From assembly GCA_947486475.1 (NCBI GenBank), contig CANKTR010000015.1:1-13854 (forward strand): 13,854 nt of DNA. Reading direction: 5' to 3'. Positions 1 through 6,638 of the stretch are shown here, in pieces; positions within the stretch are counted from its first letter, which is position 1, and each line of letters starts with the position of its first letter. The notes below the pieces were generated by a model that was not told the DNA's origin, searched no databases, and saw nothing but the letters and a program-made list of their open reading frames with translations. The position numbers and the translations under genes were made by a program. This DNA is from Microbacteriaceae bacterium (GTDB lineage Bacteria > Actinomycetota > Actinomycetes > Actinomycetales > Microbacteriaceae).

Positions 1-140
1 GCAAGGTGGAACTGGGTTCGTACCAGGGAATCCGCCACCGTCGTGGTCTGCCCGTTCACGGACAGCGCACGAAGACCAACGCCCGCACCCGCAAGGGACC
101 GAAGCGCACTGTCGCCGGCAAGAAGAAGGCCGGCCGCTAG
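1..140 (+). CDS. rpsM: 30S ribosomal protein S13, C-terminal part
   Basis: Only the last 45 codons are present; the gene runs off the left edge. The visible peptide contains the S13 signature [19 protein letters not shown] followed by a Lys/Arg-rich tail ending KKKAGR and a TAG stop. S13 sits in the head of the 30S subunit and contacts P-site tRNA and the 50S subunit through bridges B1a/B1b; the basic C-terminal tail seen here is the part that reaches towards tRNA (family knowledge). It is followed by rpsK after 28 nt, the standard order at the end of the spc/alpha ribosomal operon. Position 19 of the visible part is His where Arg is common, a conservative change. Confidence 0.97.
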   Translation, partial: KVELGSYQGIRHRRGLPVHGQRTKTNARTRKGPKRTVAGKKKAGR

Positions 141-148
141 CCGCGGCC
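132..148 (+). other. small GC-rich hairpin spanning the rpsM stop codon
   Basis: GGCCGC (132-137) and GCGGCC (143-148) form a 6-bp perfect GC stem with a 5-nt loop that contains the rpsM TAG stop. There is no U-run after it, so it is not an intrinsic terminator. It ends just before the rpsK ribosome binding site (AGGAAAGG, 151-158). It might modulate translation or mRNA decay at the junction, or be a chance product of high GC. Confidence 0.3.
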
Positions 149-168
149 CTAGGAAAGGGAACTAGATC

Positions 169-570
169 ATGGCATCACCGAAAGCGACCGCGGGCCGTAA
201 GCCCCGTCGTAAGGACAAAAAGAACATCGCCGTTGGCCAGGCTCACATCAAGTCGACGTTCAACAACACCATCGTGTCCATCACCGACCCGAGCGGTAAC
301 GTCATTTCGTGGGCGTCGTCGGGTGGCGTCGGATTCAAGGGTTCGAGAAAGTCAACTCCGTTCGCCGCACAATTGGCCGCCGAATCGGCAGCCCGTCAGG
401 CACAGGAACATGGCATGAAGAAGGTCGATGTGTTCGTCAAGGGGCCGGGTTCCGGTCGCGAAACGGCAATTCGTTCACTCCAGGCCGCTGGTCTTGAGGT
501 CGGATCGATCACCGATGTGACGCCTCAGGCGCACAACGGTTGCCGCCCGCCCAAGCGCCGCCGCGTCTAA
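169..570 (+). CDS. rpsK: 30S ribosomal protein S11
   Basis: A 133-residue protein of the usual S11 length. The diagnostic core begins near residue 29 ([20 protein letters not shown]) and continues through the Gly-rich segment [18 protein letters not shown] and the C-terminal [19 protein letters not shown]11 lies on the 30S platform, contacts 16S rRNA and takes part in shaping the mRNA exit region. The ATG at 169 is preceded by AGGAAAGG at 151-158, a strong Shine-Dalgarno site 10 nt away. It follows rpsM and precedes rpoA. In M. tuberculosis rpsD (S4) lies between rpsK and rpoA; here that place is taken by a 113-nt non-coding gap with two stem-loops. Confidence 0.98.
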   Translation: MASPKATAGRKPRRKDKKNIAVGQAHIKSTFNNTIVSITDPSGNVISWASSGGVGFKGSRKSTPFAAQLAAESAARQAQEHGMKKVDVFVKGPGSGRETAIRSLQAAGLEVGSITDVTPQAHNGCRPPKRRRV

Positions 571-589
571 CGCACCAGGGTTTTAACGG

Positions 590-613
590 GGTGATTGGGG
601 AGACCCGGTCACC
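590..613 (+). promoter_or_regulatory. stem-loop with GNRA tetraloop in the rpsK-rpoA gap
   Basis: Positions 590-599 pair without a bulge with 604-613: GGTGATTGGG against CCCGGTCACC, ten pairs including two adjacent G-U wobbles, closed by the tetraloop GAGA, which fits GNRA. No U-tract follows, so a simple intrinsic terminator is unlikely. The hairpin starts 20 nt after the rpsK stop and lies 70 nt before the rpoA start. Possible roles are a ribosomal-protein binding site, an RNase processing site, or an attenuator setting the S11-to-alpha ratio. The structure is read from the sequence; the function is inference. Confidence 0.6.
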
Positions 614-646
614 GCACACCAATAATTCAACATACGTATTCAGAGA

Positions 647-666
647 AGTGTCATATAGCGGACACT
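647..666 (+). promoter_or_regulatory. second stem-loop upstream of rpoA
   Basis: AGTGTC (647-652) pairs with GACACT (661-666) around an 8-nt AT-rich loop. It ends 4 nt before the GAAAGGAA ribosome binding site (671-678) of rpoA. The surrounding stretch 620-660 is clearly more AT-rich than the neighbourhood and includes the palindrome ATACGTAT (632-639). I found no promoter with good -35/-10 spacing here, so an RNA-level role or a weak internal promoter are both possible. Confidence 0.4.
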
Positions 667-683
667 GACCGAAAGGAAACCAC

Positions 684-1664
684 GTGCTCATTGCACAGCG
701 CCCCACGCTCACCGAAATCACCGAATCCGACACGCGTTCACAGTTCGTCATCGGACCGCTCGAACCCGGTTTTGGCTACACCCTGGGTAACTCCCTCCGC
801 CGTACCCTCCTGTCGTCTATCCCCGGCGCAGCCGTCACCCGATTTCGGGTGACCGGCGCACCGCACGAGTTCACGTCGCTCACGGGTGTCCACGAGGACG
901 TCACGGAAATCATCCTCAACCTGAAGAACATCACGGTCTCGAGCGAACACGATGAGCCGGTCGTTGCCTACCTCCGCAAGAAGGGTGCGGGTGTTGCCAC
1001 CGCAGCGGACATCACCGCTCCCGCAGGAGTCGAGATTCACAACCCCGAGTTGCACGTTGCGACACTGTCGAAAGAGGGAAACCTCGAGATTGAGCTCACC
1101 ATCGAGCGCGGTCGTGGATATGTCTCGGTCGAGCAGAACAAGATCGCTGGTGCCCCCATCGGTACCATCGCGATCGACTCGATCTATTCGCCGGTACTCA
1201 AGGTGACCTACCGTGTCGAGGCAACTCGTGCCGGTGAGCGCACCGACTTCGACAAGCTCGTTGTCGACGTTGAGACCAAGGCGTCAATCGTTCCTCGCGA
1301 CGCTGTCGCGTCGGCCGGTGGCACGCTCGTCGAACTGTTCGGGCTCGCTCGTGAACTTAACGTCGAAGCCGAAGGTATTGAAATCGGCCCACGCTTCGAA
1401 GAGGTTGTTACGGGCGAAGGTCTCGACATTCTTATTGAAGAACTCGACCTCACGGTCCGCTCGTTCAATTGCCTCAAGCGCGAGGGAATCAACACACTCG
1501 CTCAGTTGGTCAATCTCACCGAGCACCAGCTCATGAACATCCGTAACTTCGGACAGAAGTCGGTCGACGAGGTCCTCGAGAAGCTCGTCGAGCGCGGACT
1601 CAAGCTCAAGGACGGTGTTCCCGGAGCGGATTCGGCCTACTTCTACGAGGCCAACGAAGAGTAA
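684..1664 (+). CDS. rpoA: DNA-directed RNA polymerase subunit alpha
   Basis: A 326-residue alpha subunit. The N-terminal assembly domain (about residues 1-230) carries the dimerisation motif [19 protein letters not shown] near residues 31-49. The C-terminal domain (about 245-315) has the helix-hairpin-helix surface [14 protein letters not shown], with R259 corresponding to the E. coli DNA-contacting R265, and the following [13 protein letters not shown] segment. Alpha dimerises to nucleate the polymerase, and its C-terminal domain reads UP elements and activators. The start is GTG at 684, giving the actinobacterial N-terminus [12 protein letters not shown], with GAAAGGAA at 671-678 as ribosome binding site. 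rplQ follows after 48 nt. A short hairpin CACCC-TGC-GGGTG (1666-1678) directly follows the stop and is too weak to be a terminator. Confidence 0.98.
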   Translation: MLIAQRPTLTEITESDTRSQFVIGPLEPGFGYTLGNSLRRTLLSSIPGAAVTRFRVTGAPHEFTSLTGVHEDVTEIILNLKNITVSSEHDEPVVAYLRKKGAGVATAADITAPAGVEIHNPELHVATLSKEGNLEIELTIERGRGYVSVEQNKIAGAPIGTIAIDSIYSPVLKVTYRVEATRAGERTDFDKLVVDVETKASIVPRDAVASAGGTLVELFGLARELNVEAEGIEIGPRFEEVVTGEGLDILIEELDLTVRSFNCLKREGINTLAQLVNLTEHQLMNIRNFGQKSVDEVLEKLVERGLKLKDGVPGADSAYFYEANEE

Positions 1665-1712
1665 TCACCCTGCGGGTGCCGTCGCGCTCGCATCTGACAG
1701 GAGAACCAACAC

Positions 1713-2369
1713 ATGCCTAAGCCCACAAAGGGTCCCCGCCTCGGAGGAGGCCCGGCCCACGAACGTTTGCTTCTTGCGAATCTCGCGGTTGCACTGTTCA
1801 CCCACAAGTCGATCGAGACGACCGAGACGAAGGCCAAGCGCCTCCGTCCGCTCGCCGAGCGCCTCGTCACGTTCGGGAAGCGCGGAGACCTCCACGCTCG
1901 CCGTCGCGTTCTCGGAATTCTTCGTAACAAGGACGCAACGCACGAACTCTTCACCGTGATCGCGCCTCAGGTCGAACTTCGGGAAGGCGGATACACCCGC
2001 ATCACGAAGACTCGATTCCGCAAGGGCGATAACGCGTCGATGGCACAGATCGAGCTGGTCTTGGAGCCCGTCAACCCGAAGCCCAAGTCGGCCAAAAAGG
2101 TCGCCGCGGCTGCCGCGGCTGCCGCTGCGCCGGCTCCGAAGCCCGCTGCCGCAGTTGTTGCGGAGGACATCGTCGACGATGTCGTTACCGATGCTCCGGT
2201 TGACGAGGTTGTTGAGACCGAGGTCGTCGAAAACGTCGAAGCGCCTGAAGCAGTCGAGGCGGTAGAGGCCGACGAAGCCGCCGAAGTTCCCGCGGACGAC
2301 GCTGCCCCCGAGGTCGTTGCCGCACCGGACGCAGCCGACGAGGCCGCCCCCGAGGGCGACGACAAGTAA
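1713..2369 (+). CDS. rplQ: 50S ribosomal protein L17 with long acidic C-terminal tail
   Basis: Residues 1-120 are a complete L17 core: the N-terminal [19 protein letters not shown], the [19 protein letters not shown] segment and the C-terminal [23 protein letters not shown]17 binds 23S rRNA near the exit-tunnel side of the 50S subunit. Residues 121-218 form an extra tail: a Lys/Pro patch, an alanine run (131-139), then a strongly acidic low-complexity stretch. Residues 151-218 hold 26 Asp/Glu and a single basic residue (K218). Actinobacterial L17 proteins commonly have such extensions, whereas the basic family form is about 120-130 residues. The ATG at 1713 is preceded by ACAGGAGA (1697-1704). 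It is the last gene of the ribosomal operon and is followed by a strong hairpin. Confidence 0.96.
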   Translation: MPKPTKGPRLGGGPAHERLLLANLAVALFTHKSIETTETKAKRLRPLAERLVTFGKRGDLHARRRVLGILRNKDATHELFTVIAPQVELREGGYTRITKTRFRKGDNASMAQIELVLEPVNPKPKSAKKVAAAAAAAAAPAPKPAAAVVAEDIVDDVVTDAPVDEVVETEVVENVEAPEAVEAVEADEAAEVPADDAAPEVVAAPDAADEAAPEGDDK

Positions 2370-2377
2370 TTCCATGA

Positions 2378-2410
2378 TGCGAGGCCCGGGAATTTTTCTC
2401 GGGCCTTGCG
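2378..2410 (+). terminator. terminator hairpin after rplQ
   Basis: Starting 9 nt after the rplQ stop, AGGCCCGGGAA (2382-2392) pairs with TTCTCGGGCCT (2396-2406) around a TTT loop: eleven pairs with one G-U. Four further pairs extend the base to 2378/2410. The following DNA is only moderately T-rich (TTGTTT, 2411-2416), as is common for actinobacterial terminators. It separates the ribosomal operon from truA. Its 3' end is 20 nt from the truA ATG. Confidence 0.8.
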
Positions 2411-2429
2411 TTGTTTACGGTGGCACATC

Positions 2430-3230
2430 ATGAGACTCCGCATTGATTTCTCTTACGAGGGGACGGATTTCGCGGGCTGGGCAAAACAACCCGAGCTGCA
2501 GACCGTGCAGGGAACCCTTGACGGAGCGCTGGCAATAATTCTGCGTCTCGACACCATTCAATCTACGGTCGCGGGACGAACGGACGCGGGTGTCCACGCG
2601 ACGGGGCAAACCGCTCACATCGACGTCGACGATTCGGTAAAGCCCGAGCGGTTGCAGCGCCAACTCAAATCGATCCTGGCGGGCGGGGCGATTCACGTCC
2701 ACCGCGTGGCGGTGGCCCCACCCGGGTTTGATGCACGCTACTCGCCGATGTTCCGACGCTACGAATACCGAGTGTCCGATGCCGTCGGTAATCGCGATCC
2801 ACGAACTCGGCACATCACGTTCTGGGTTGACGATCACCTCGACCTAGACCTGATGAACGAAGCGGCGACATCGATTCTGGGGCTTCACGACTGGACCACG
2901 TATTGCAAGCCTCGGCCTCGAGCCACGCGTGTCCGCGAATTGCAGATTTTCCGCTGGCGGCGCGACGACGACGGTACTCTCGTCGCCGAAGTTCAAGCCG
3001 ACGCGTTCTGCCACAACATGGTGCGAAACCTCGTCGGGATGTGCATCGCGGTGGGTCGCGGCAAGCTCACCGTGAGCGATGCGGTTGCGCTCCGCGAGGA
3101 ACGCACTCGCACCTCGGCGTTCATCGTCATCCCGCCCCACGGCCTCACGCTCGTCGAGGTGGGCTATCCGGCGGACGATGAGGTGGGGGATCGCGCTGAA
3201 TTGTCGCGTGCTCGCCGTGAACCGGTTTGA
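2430..3230 (+). CDS. truA: tRNA pseudouridine(38-40) synthase TruA
   Basis: A 266-residue protein of normal TruA length that isomerises uridines 38, 39 and 40 of the tRNA anticodon arm to pseudouridine. The N-terminal FSYEGTDFAGWAKQP and the catalytic motif GRTDAGVHA (residues 49-57, catalytic Asp52, equivalent to E. coli D60) are intact, as are RRYEYRV and the C-terminal FCHNMVRNLVGMCIAVGRG. The reading frame is open upstream to a TTG at 2406, but that codon lies in the terminator stem. The ATG at 2430 gives the standard MRLRIDFSYEG start and has GGTGG (2419-2423) six nt upstream. A TACGGT box (2416-2421) lies 8 nt before the ATG and might allow a leaderless transcript. The stop codon lies inside the -35 box of the rplM promoter. 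Confidence 0.95.
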   Translation: MRLRIDFSYEGTDFAGWAKQPELQTVQGTLDGALAIILRLDTIQSTVAGRTDAGVHATGQTAHIDVDDSVKPERLQRQLKSILAGGAIHVHRVAVAPPGFDARYSPMFRRYEYRVSDAVGNRDPRTRHITFWVDDHLDLDLMNEAATSILGLHDWTTYCKPRPRATRVRELQIFRWRRDDDGTLVAEVQADAFCHNMVRNLVGMCIAVGRGKLTVSDAVALREERTRTSAFIVIPPHGLTLVEVGYPADDEVGDRAELSRARREPV

Positions 3231-3255
3231 CCAGACGGGTAATCCCTTGTATTGT
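3227..3255 (+). promoter_or_regulatory. promoter of rplM-rpsI(-glmM)
   Basis: TTGACC (3227-3232, five of six against the -35 consensus) and TATTGT (3250-3255, four of six against the -10 consensus) are separated by exactly 17 bp. The -35 box contains the truA TGA stop. Transcription should start near 3262, leaving a leader of about 105 nt before rplM. Confidence 0.65.
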
Positions 3256-3261
3256 TGTCCC

Positions 3262-3366
3262 TTGGTGCCCGACCGGGTGCCTGGTTGAGCCCTCCACCGA
3301 GTTCTTTCCTTAGAAAGCCTCACCGGAGCGGGATTCACGAACACTTTAACCGAAAGCGCTACGACT
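3262..3366 (+). other. 5' leader of rplM
   Basis: Untranslated leader predicted from the promoter above. It holds a direct repeat GGTGCC (two copies about 12 nt apart, in 3263-3282) and a small hairpin CTTTC-CTTA-GAAAG (3304-3317). L13 leaders that regulate the rplM-rpsI operon are known in other phyla; I cannot match this one to a known family. The ribosome binding site is weak (GAAAG, 3352-3356). Confidence 0.35.
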
Positions 3367-3813
3367 GTGACGCGTACATTCTCACCAAAGCCCGCTGACA
3401 TTCAGCGGGAATGGATCATCATCGACGCCGAAGACGTTGTCCTCGGTCGTCTGGCAAGCCACGCCGCGGTTCTCCTTCGCGGCAAGCACAAGCCGACTTT
3501 CGCTCAGCACATGGACATGGGCGACCACGTCATTATTGTCAATGCCGAAAAGGTCGCGCTCACCGGCTCGAAACTCACCCAGAAGCTTGCCTACCGCCAC
3601 TCGGGTTACCCCGGTGGGCTGACGGCTGTCAAGTACTCGGAACTCCTCGAGAAGCACCCCACGCGCGCCGTCGAGAAGGCCATTCGTGGCATGCTCCCCA
3701 AGAACTCCCTCGGAGCCGACCAGTTCCGCAAGCTCAAGGTGTACGCGGGTGCCGAGCACCCTCACACCGCACAGCAGCCCACGCCGTACACATTTGACCA
3801 GGTCGCGCAGTAA
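3367..3813 (+). CDS. rplM: 50S ribosomal protein L13
   Basis: A 148-residue protein of the typical actinobacterial L13 length. Recognisable segments are [18 protein letters not shown] (about residues 14-31), [20 protein letters not shown], the YRHSGYPGG motif, and [14 protein letters not shown] followed by [17 protein letters not shown]13 is an early-assembling 50S protein bound to 23S rRNA. The GTG at 3367 is chosen because it gives the family N-terminus [16 protein letters not shown]; no better upstream start exists. rpsI follows after 23 nt, the universal rplM-rpsI pair. Confidence 0.97.
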   Translation: MTRTFSPKPADIQREWIIIDAEDVVLGRLASHAAVLLRGKHKPTFAQHMDMGDHVIIVNAEKVALTGSKLTQKLAYRHSGYPGGLTAVKYSELLEKHPTRAVEKAIRGMLPKNSLGADQFRKLKVYAGAEHPHTAQQPTPYTFDQVAQ

Positions 3814-3836
3814 GCGCCGAGCGAAGGATTAGAACA

Positions 3837-4283
3837 GTGGCAAAAATCAGCGAAACAACCGCATCGGGCGCCAAGGCACCGAAGCTCACTCTCTCGGTCG
3901 CCGGCGCAGCCGTCGGTCGGCGCAAGGAAGCGATCGCCCGCGTGCGCCTCGTTCCCGGCACGGGCGCGGTGACCGTCAACGGTCGCGCAATCGAAGAGTA
4001 CTTCCCCAACAAGCTTCACCAGCAGCTCATCACGTCGCCGTTCGCGGTTCTCGAGCTTGGCTCGGTCTATGACGTCATCGCTCGCATTTCGGGCGGAGGC
4101 CCCTCTGGGCAAGCCGGCGCGCTGCGCCTCGGAATCGCCCGTTCGCTTCTTGAAATCGACTCTGAGAACAATCGCCCGACGCTCAAGAAGGCCGGTTTCC
4201 TCACGCGTGACGCACGTATCAAGGAGCGCAAGAAGGCTGGTCTCAAGAAGGCCCGCAAGGCTCCCCAGTACTCGAAGCGTTAA
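3837..4283 (+). CDS. rpsI: 30S ribosomal protein S9
   Basis: A 148-residue S9 with an actinobacterial N-terminal extension of about 25 residues before the conserved [18 protein letters not shown]. The [21 protein letters not shown] segment and the C-terminal basic tail ending KAPQYSKR are intact; that terminal Ser-Lys-Arg reaches the P-site tRNA anticodon stem in known 30S structures. The start is GTG at 3837 with GAAGGA (3822-3827) as ribosome binding site. glmM begins 14 nt after the stop with no terminator between, so the two are probably cotranscribed. Confidence 0.97.
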   Translation: MAKISETTASGAKAPKLTLSVAGAAVGRRKEAIARVRLVPGTGAVTVNGRAIEEYFPNKLHQQLITSPFAVLELGSVYDVIARISGGGPSGQAGALRLGIARSLLEIDSENNRPTLKKAGFLTRDARIKERKKAGLKKARKAPQYSKR

Positions 4284-4297
4284 TCGGTCATTCTCCG

Positions 4298-5659
4298 ATG
4301 TCGCGTCTCTTTGGGACCGATGGTGTTCGCGGGCTCGCCAACGCCGAACTCACGGCCGAGTTGGCACTGCGCCTTGCGCAGGCCGCTTCACAGGTCCTCA
4401 CCCAGGGTCGATACGCCGACGAGGTGCGTCGAGAGGGACGCAAGCCGCGCGCGATTGTCGCCCGCGACCCCCGAATCTCTGGCGAATTCCTGACGGCGGC
4501 GGTTTCGGCAGGGCTGGCAAGCTCCGGTATCGACGTTCTCGATGCAGGCGTTTTACCGACCCCCGCGGCGGCTTTTCTCGTCAACGACATTCAGGCTGAC
4601 TTCGGAGTCATGGTCTCCGCGTCGCACAACCACGCGGCGGATAACGGCATCAAGTTCTTCTCGTTCGGGGGAACAAAACTTCCCGACATCGTCGAGGAGC
4701 GAATTGAAAAGGCGTTGGAAGGACCGCGCCTTCAGCCGACTGGCGCGGGAGTCGGGCGAATCCGCCGTTTCGCCGATGCGGAAGACCGGTATGTGCTTCA
4801 CCTCCTCGCGACGATGGACGTCTCGCTGGCCGGATTGCACATCGTCATCGACTGCGCGAACGGCGCTGCGGCCGGAATCTCGCCGCGGGCCTTCAAAGAC
4901 GCGGGTGCGCAGGTCACCGTGATTGGTAGTGACCCAGACGGACTCAACATCAATGAAGGCTGCGGTTCAACCGACCTCGCGTTGTTGCAAAAAACCGTCG
5001 TTGACGTCGGAGCCGATCTGGGAATTGCCCACGACGGCGATGCGGATCGATGCCTCGCTATCGACGCGAGCGGACAGGTCCTCGACGGCGATCACATCAT
5101 GGCGATCCTTGCGGTGTCGATGAACGAACGGGGTCTGCTGAAGAGTTCGACGGTTGTCGCAACGGTCATGAGCAACCTTGGCCTCGAAATCGCCCTCAAT
5201 CGCGAGGGAATCTCGCTCCGGCGTTCGGCGGTTGGCGATCGCTATGTTCTTGAAGACATGGAAACGGGTGCCTATAACTTTGGTGGCGAACAATCGGGGC
5301 ACATCATCTTCGCGGATCACTCCACGACGGGTGACGGGCTGCTCACCGGACTGCACCTCGCAGCCGAATTGGTGCGAGCCGGAAAGACTGCGGCGGAACT
5401 GGCCACCGTGATGACCGCGCTGCCCCAGATTCTCGTCAACGTGAAAGACGTGGACCACACGCATCTGGACTCGGATACGGAAATCGCCGCGCTGCAGACG
5501 GAACTCGAGACCGAGTTAGGCGATTCGGGTCGAATCCTGCTCCGCTCGTCGGGCACCGAGCCATTGGTGCGGGTCATGGTTGAAGCGGCGACTCAGGATC
5601 ATGCCGAGAGCGTCGCCAACCGACTGGCGGACCTGGTCCGCGCGCGACTTTCCCGCTAG
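4298..5659 (+). CDS. glmM: phosphoglucosamine mutase
   Basis: A 453-residue alpha-D-phosphohexomutase that converts glucosamine-6-phosphate to glucosamine-1-phosphate for UDP-GlcNAc and peptidoglycan synthesis. It starts with the GlmM-typical [13 protein letters not shown]. The phosphoserine loop is [11 protein letters not shown] with Ser109 as the phosphorylated residue; the usual Pro after HN is His here. The metal loop is DGDADR (246-251), the sugar-binding loop GGEQSGH (329-335), and the phosphate-binding loop RSSGTEP (416-422). The 14-nt gap to rpsI holds no Shine-Dalgarno sequence, suggesting translation coupled to rpsI. Its product GlmS-partner is encoded just downstream across coaA. 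The TAG stop shares a CTAG with the convergent coaA stop. Confidence 0.96.
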   Translation: MSRLFGTDGVRGLANAELTAELALRLAQAASQVLTQGRYADEVRREGRKPRAIVARDPRISGEFLTAAVSAGLASSGIDVLDAGVLPTPAAAFLVNDIQADFGVMVSASHNHAADNGIKFFSFGGTKLPDIVEERIEKALEGPRLQPTGAGVGRIRRFADAEDRYVLHLLATMDVSLAGLHIVIDCANGAAAGISPRAFKDAGAQVTVIGSDPDGLNINEGCGSTDLALLQKTVVDVGADLGIAHDGDADRCLAIDASGQVLDGDHIMAILAVSMNERGLLKSSTVVATVMSNLGLEIALNREGISLRRSAVGDRYVLEDMETGAYNFGGEQSGHIIFADHSTTGDGLLTGLHLAAELVRAGKTAAELATVMTALPQILVNVKDVDHTHLDSDTEIAALQTELETELGDSGRILLRSSGTEPLVRVMVEAATQDHAESVANRLADLVRARLSR

Positions 5660-6594
5660 ATCTTGCGCAATAACACGGTTGATACGGTGTGATCGCGGTC
5701 CTTTTTCAGGACCAGTTTCGCGCGCGACCGGGTCGGTGCGATGTTCTCAATCAGGTTCGGTTCGTTGATGGACTTCCAGATTGCCGTCGCTTCGGTGACG
5801 GCCTCGTCGCGCGAGAACGAGGCGTATCGGTGGAAAAACGACCGCTCGTCGGCGAATGCGCTGGTCTGTAGCGCCAGGAAGCGGTTGACGTACCAGGATT
5901 CGATATCGGCTGTTCGCGCATCGACATAGATTGAGAAATCGAACAGGTCTGACAAGGCCACCGATTGCCCGGCGGTGGGTGGTTGCAGAACATTCAGGCC
6001 CTCGACAATCAGGATGTCGGGTCTCGAGACCTCGATTGTGTCGCCGGGGATGATGTCGTACGACAGATGCGAATAGACCGGCGCAAATACCCTTTCCGCC
6101 CCCGACTTTATCTCGGTGACGAACCGAAGCAGCGCACGTCGGTCATACGAGTCAGGAAAGCCCTTGCGGTGCGCGATTCCCCGTCTGGTCAATTCGGCAT
6201 TCGGGTAGAGGAACCCATCGGTCGTCACCAGTGCGATGTTGGGGGTCTCGGGGTCGCGAGACAACAATTCGCGCAACAGGCGAGACACGGTGGACTTACC
6301 GACCGCAACGCTGCCCGCAACTCCGATGACGAACGGAGTGTGCGGTTTCGTGATTCCGAGGAACGCCGCGGTGTCGGCGTGAGTTTGGCGCGCCGCCCTG
6401 GCGTAACGCGAGAGCAGGTTTGTTAGTGGAATGTAGATACTGTCGACCTCGTCGATATCGAGGCTGTCGCCGAGCCCGCGGATGCGCTCGATTTCCTTCG
6501 CCGACAGAGGAGACCCCAAAGACGACGCGAGTGCTGACCATCGGTGACGAGGAATCTCATGGAACGGGGTCAACCCGATTGAACTATCCGCCAT
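5656..6594 (-). CDS. coaA: pantothenate kinase type I
   Basis: A 312-residue bacterial type I pantothenate kinase (CoaA; E. coli 316 residues) that phosphorylates pantothenate with ATP, the first and usually feedback-controlled step of CoA synthesis. The P-loop GSVAVGKS lies at residues 94-101, preceded by the N-terminal [12 protein letters not shown]. Later come the TTDGFLYPN motif, RKGFPDSYD, the [10 protein letters not shown] segment and [12 protein letters not shown], all characteristic of CoaA rather than of type II or III kinases. The ATG at 6594 is 44 nt from the divergent glmS start and lacks a Shine-Dalgarno site; a TATCGT box lies 7 nt upstream. CoA made through this enzyme is the phosphopantetheine donor for AcpS, encoded in the divergent operon. 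The stop overlaps that of glmM. Confidence 0.97.
   Translation of the reverse strand: MADSSIGLTPFHEIPRHRWSALASSLGSPLSAKEIERIRGLGDSLDIDEVDSIYIPLTNLLSRYARAARQTHADTAAFLGITKPHTPFVIGVAGSVAVGKSTVSRLLRELLSRDPETPNIALVTTDGFLYPNAELTRRGIAHRKGFPDSYDRRALLRFVTEIKSGAERVFAPVYSHLSYDIIPGDTIEVSRPDILIVEGLNVLQPPTAGQSVALSDLFDFSIYVDARTADIESWYVNRFLALQTSAFADERSFFHRYASFSRDEAVTEATAIWKSINEPNLIENIAPTRSRAKLVLKKDRDHTVSTVLLRKI
5697..5713 (+). terminator. possible weak terminator hairpin for glmM, inside coaA 3' end
   Basis: GGTCCT (5697-5702) and AGGACC (5708-5713) form a 6-bp stem with the loop TTTTC, 38 nt past the glmM stop. There is no T-run behind it on either strand and it lies in coaA coding sequence, so it may be coincidental. 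It is the only hairpin I see near this convergent junction. Confidence 0.25.
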
Positions 6595-6601
6595 TTGCTC
6601 A

Positions 6602-6607
6602 ACGATA
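6602..6607 (-). promoter_or_regulatory. -10 box of a predicted leaderless coaA promoter
   Basis: On the minus strand TATCGT is followed by exactly 7 nt and then the coaA ATG (A at 6594). TANNNT at this distance is the classic signature of leaderless transcription in Actinobacteria. No clear -35 box is visible; its expected place (about 6625-6630) falls on the glmS -10 box. Confidence 0.6.
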
Positions 6608-6625
6608 CTCTGCTCGCGGGGCGGT

Positions 6626-6631
6626 TAGACT
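6626..6631 (+). promoter_or_regulatory. -10 box of a predicted leaderless glmS promoter
   Basis: TAGACT is followed by exactly 7 nt and then the glmS ATG (A at 6639), mirroring the coaA side. The bases before the ATG (TTGCCCCC) contain no Shine-Dalgarno sequence. The -35 position (about 6603-6608) falls on the coaA -10 box and has no good match. A leaderless start also means there is no room for a glmS riboswitch-ribozyme. Confidence 0.62.
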
Positions 6632-6638
6632 TGCCCCC

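Noticed and set aside
595..628. Possible rpoA promoter (TTGGGG with TAATTC)
   Set aside because: The spacing is 22 bp, too long for a sigma-70 type promoter, and the first box lies in the GNRA hairpin.
2103..2155. Repeated GCN-rich DNA as a tandem repeat or mobile remnant
   Set aside because: It is explained by the alanine run in the L17 tail, stays in frame, and has no flanking duplications.
1665..2375. 236-codon minus-strand frame opposite rplQ, Gly/Leu/Arg-rich
   Set aside because: It mirrors the low-complexity L17 tail, and no ribosome binding site or homology supports it.
2406..2429. Upstream TTG start for truA
   Set aside because: The codon is part of the terminator stem and the added residues have no counterpart in TruA proteins; the ATG at 2430 gives the family N-terminus.
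1967..2443. 158-codon minus-strand Ser/Ala/Thr-rich frame opposite the L17 tail
   Set aside because: The composition is produced by reverse reading of the GCN/GAN codons of the acidic tail; it also runs through the terminator.
6420..6638. Extended N-terminus for glmS
   Set aside because: GlmS needs Cys as the first residue after Met removal; the extension lies antisense to the coaA coding region.
6595..6638. glmS ribozyme/riboswitch
   Set aside because: The 44-nt gap is far too short for the ribozyme, and its core is not seen; leaderless initiation leaves no 5' leader.
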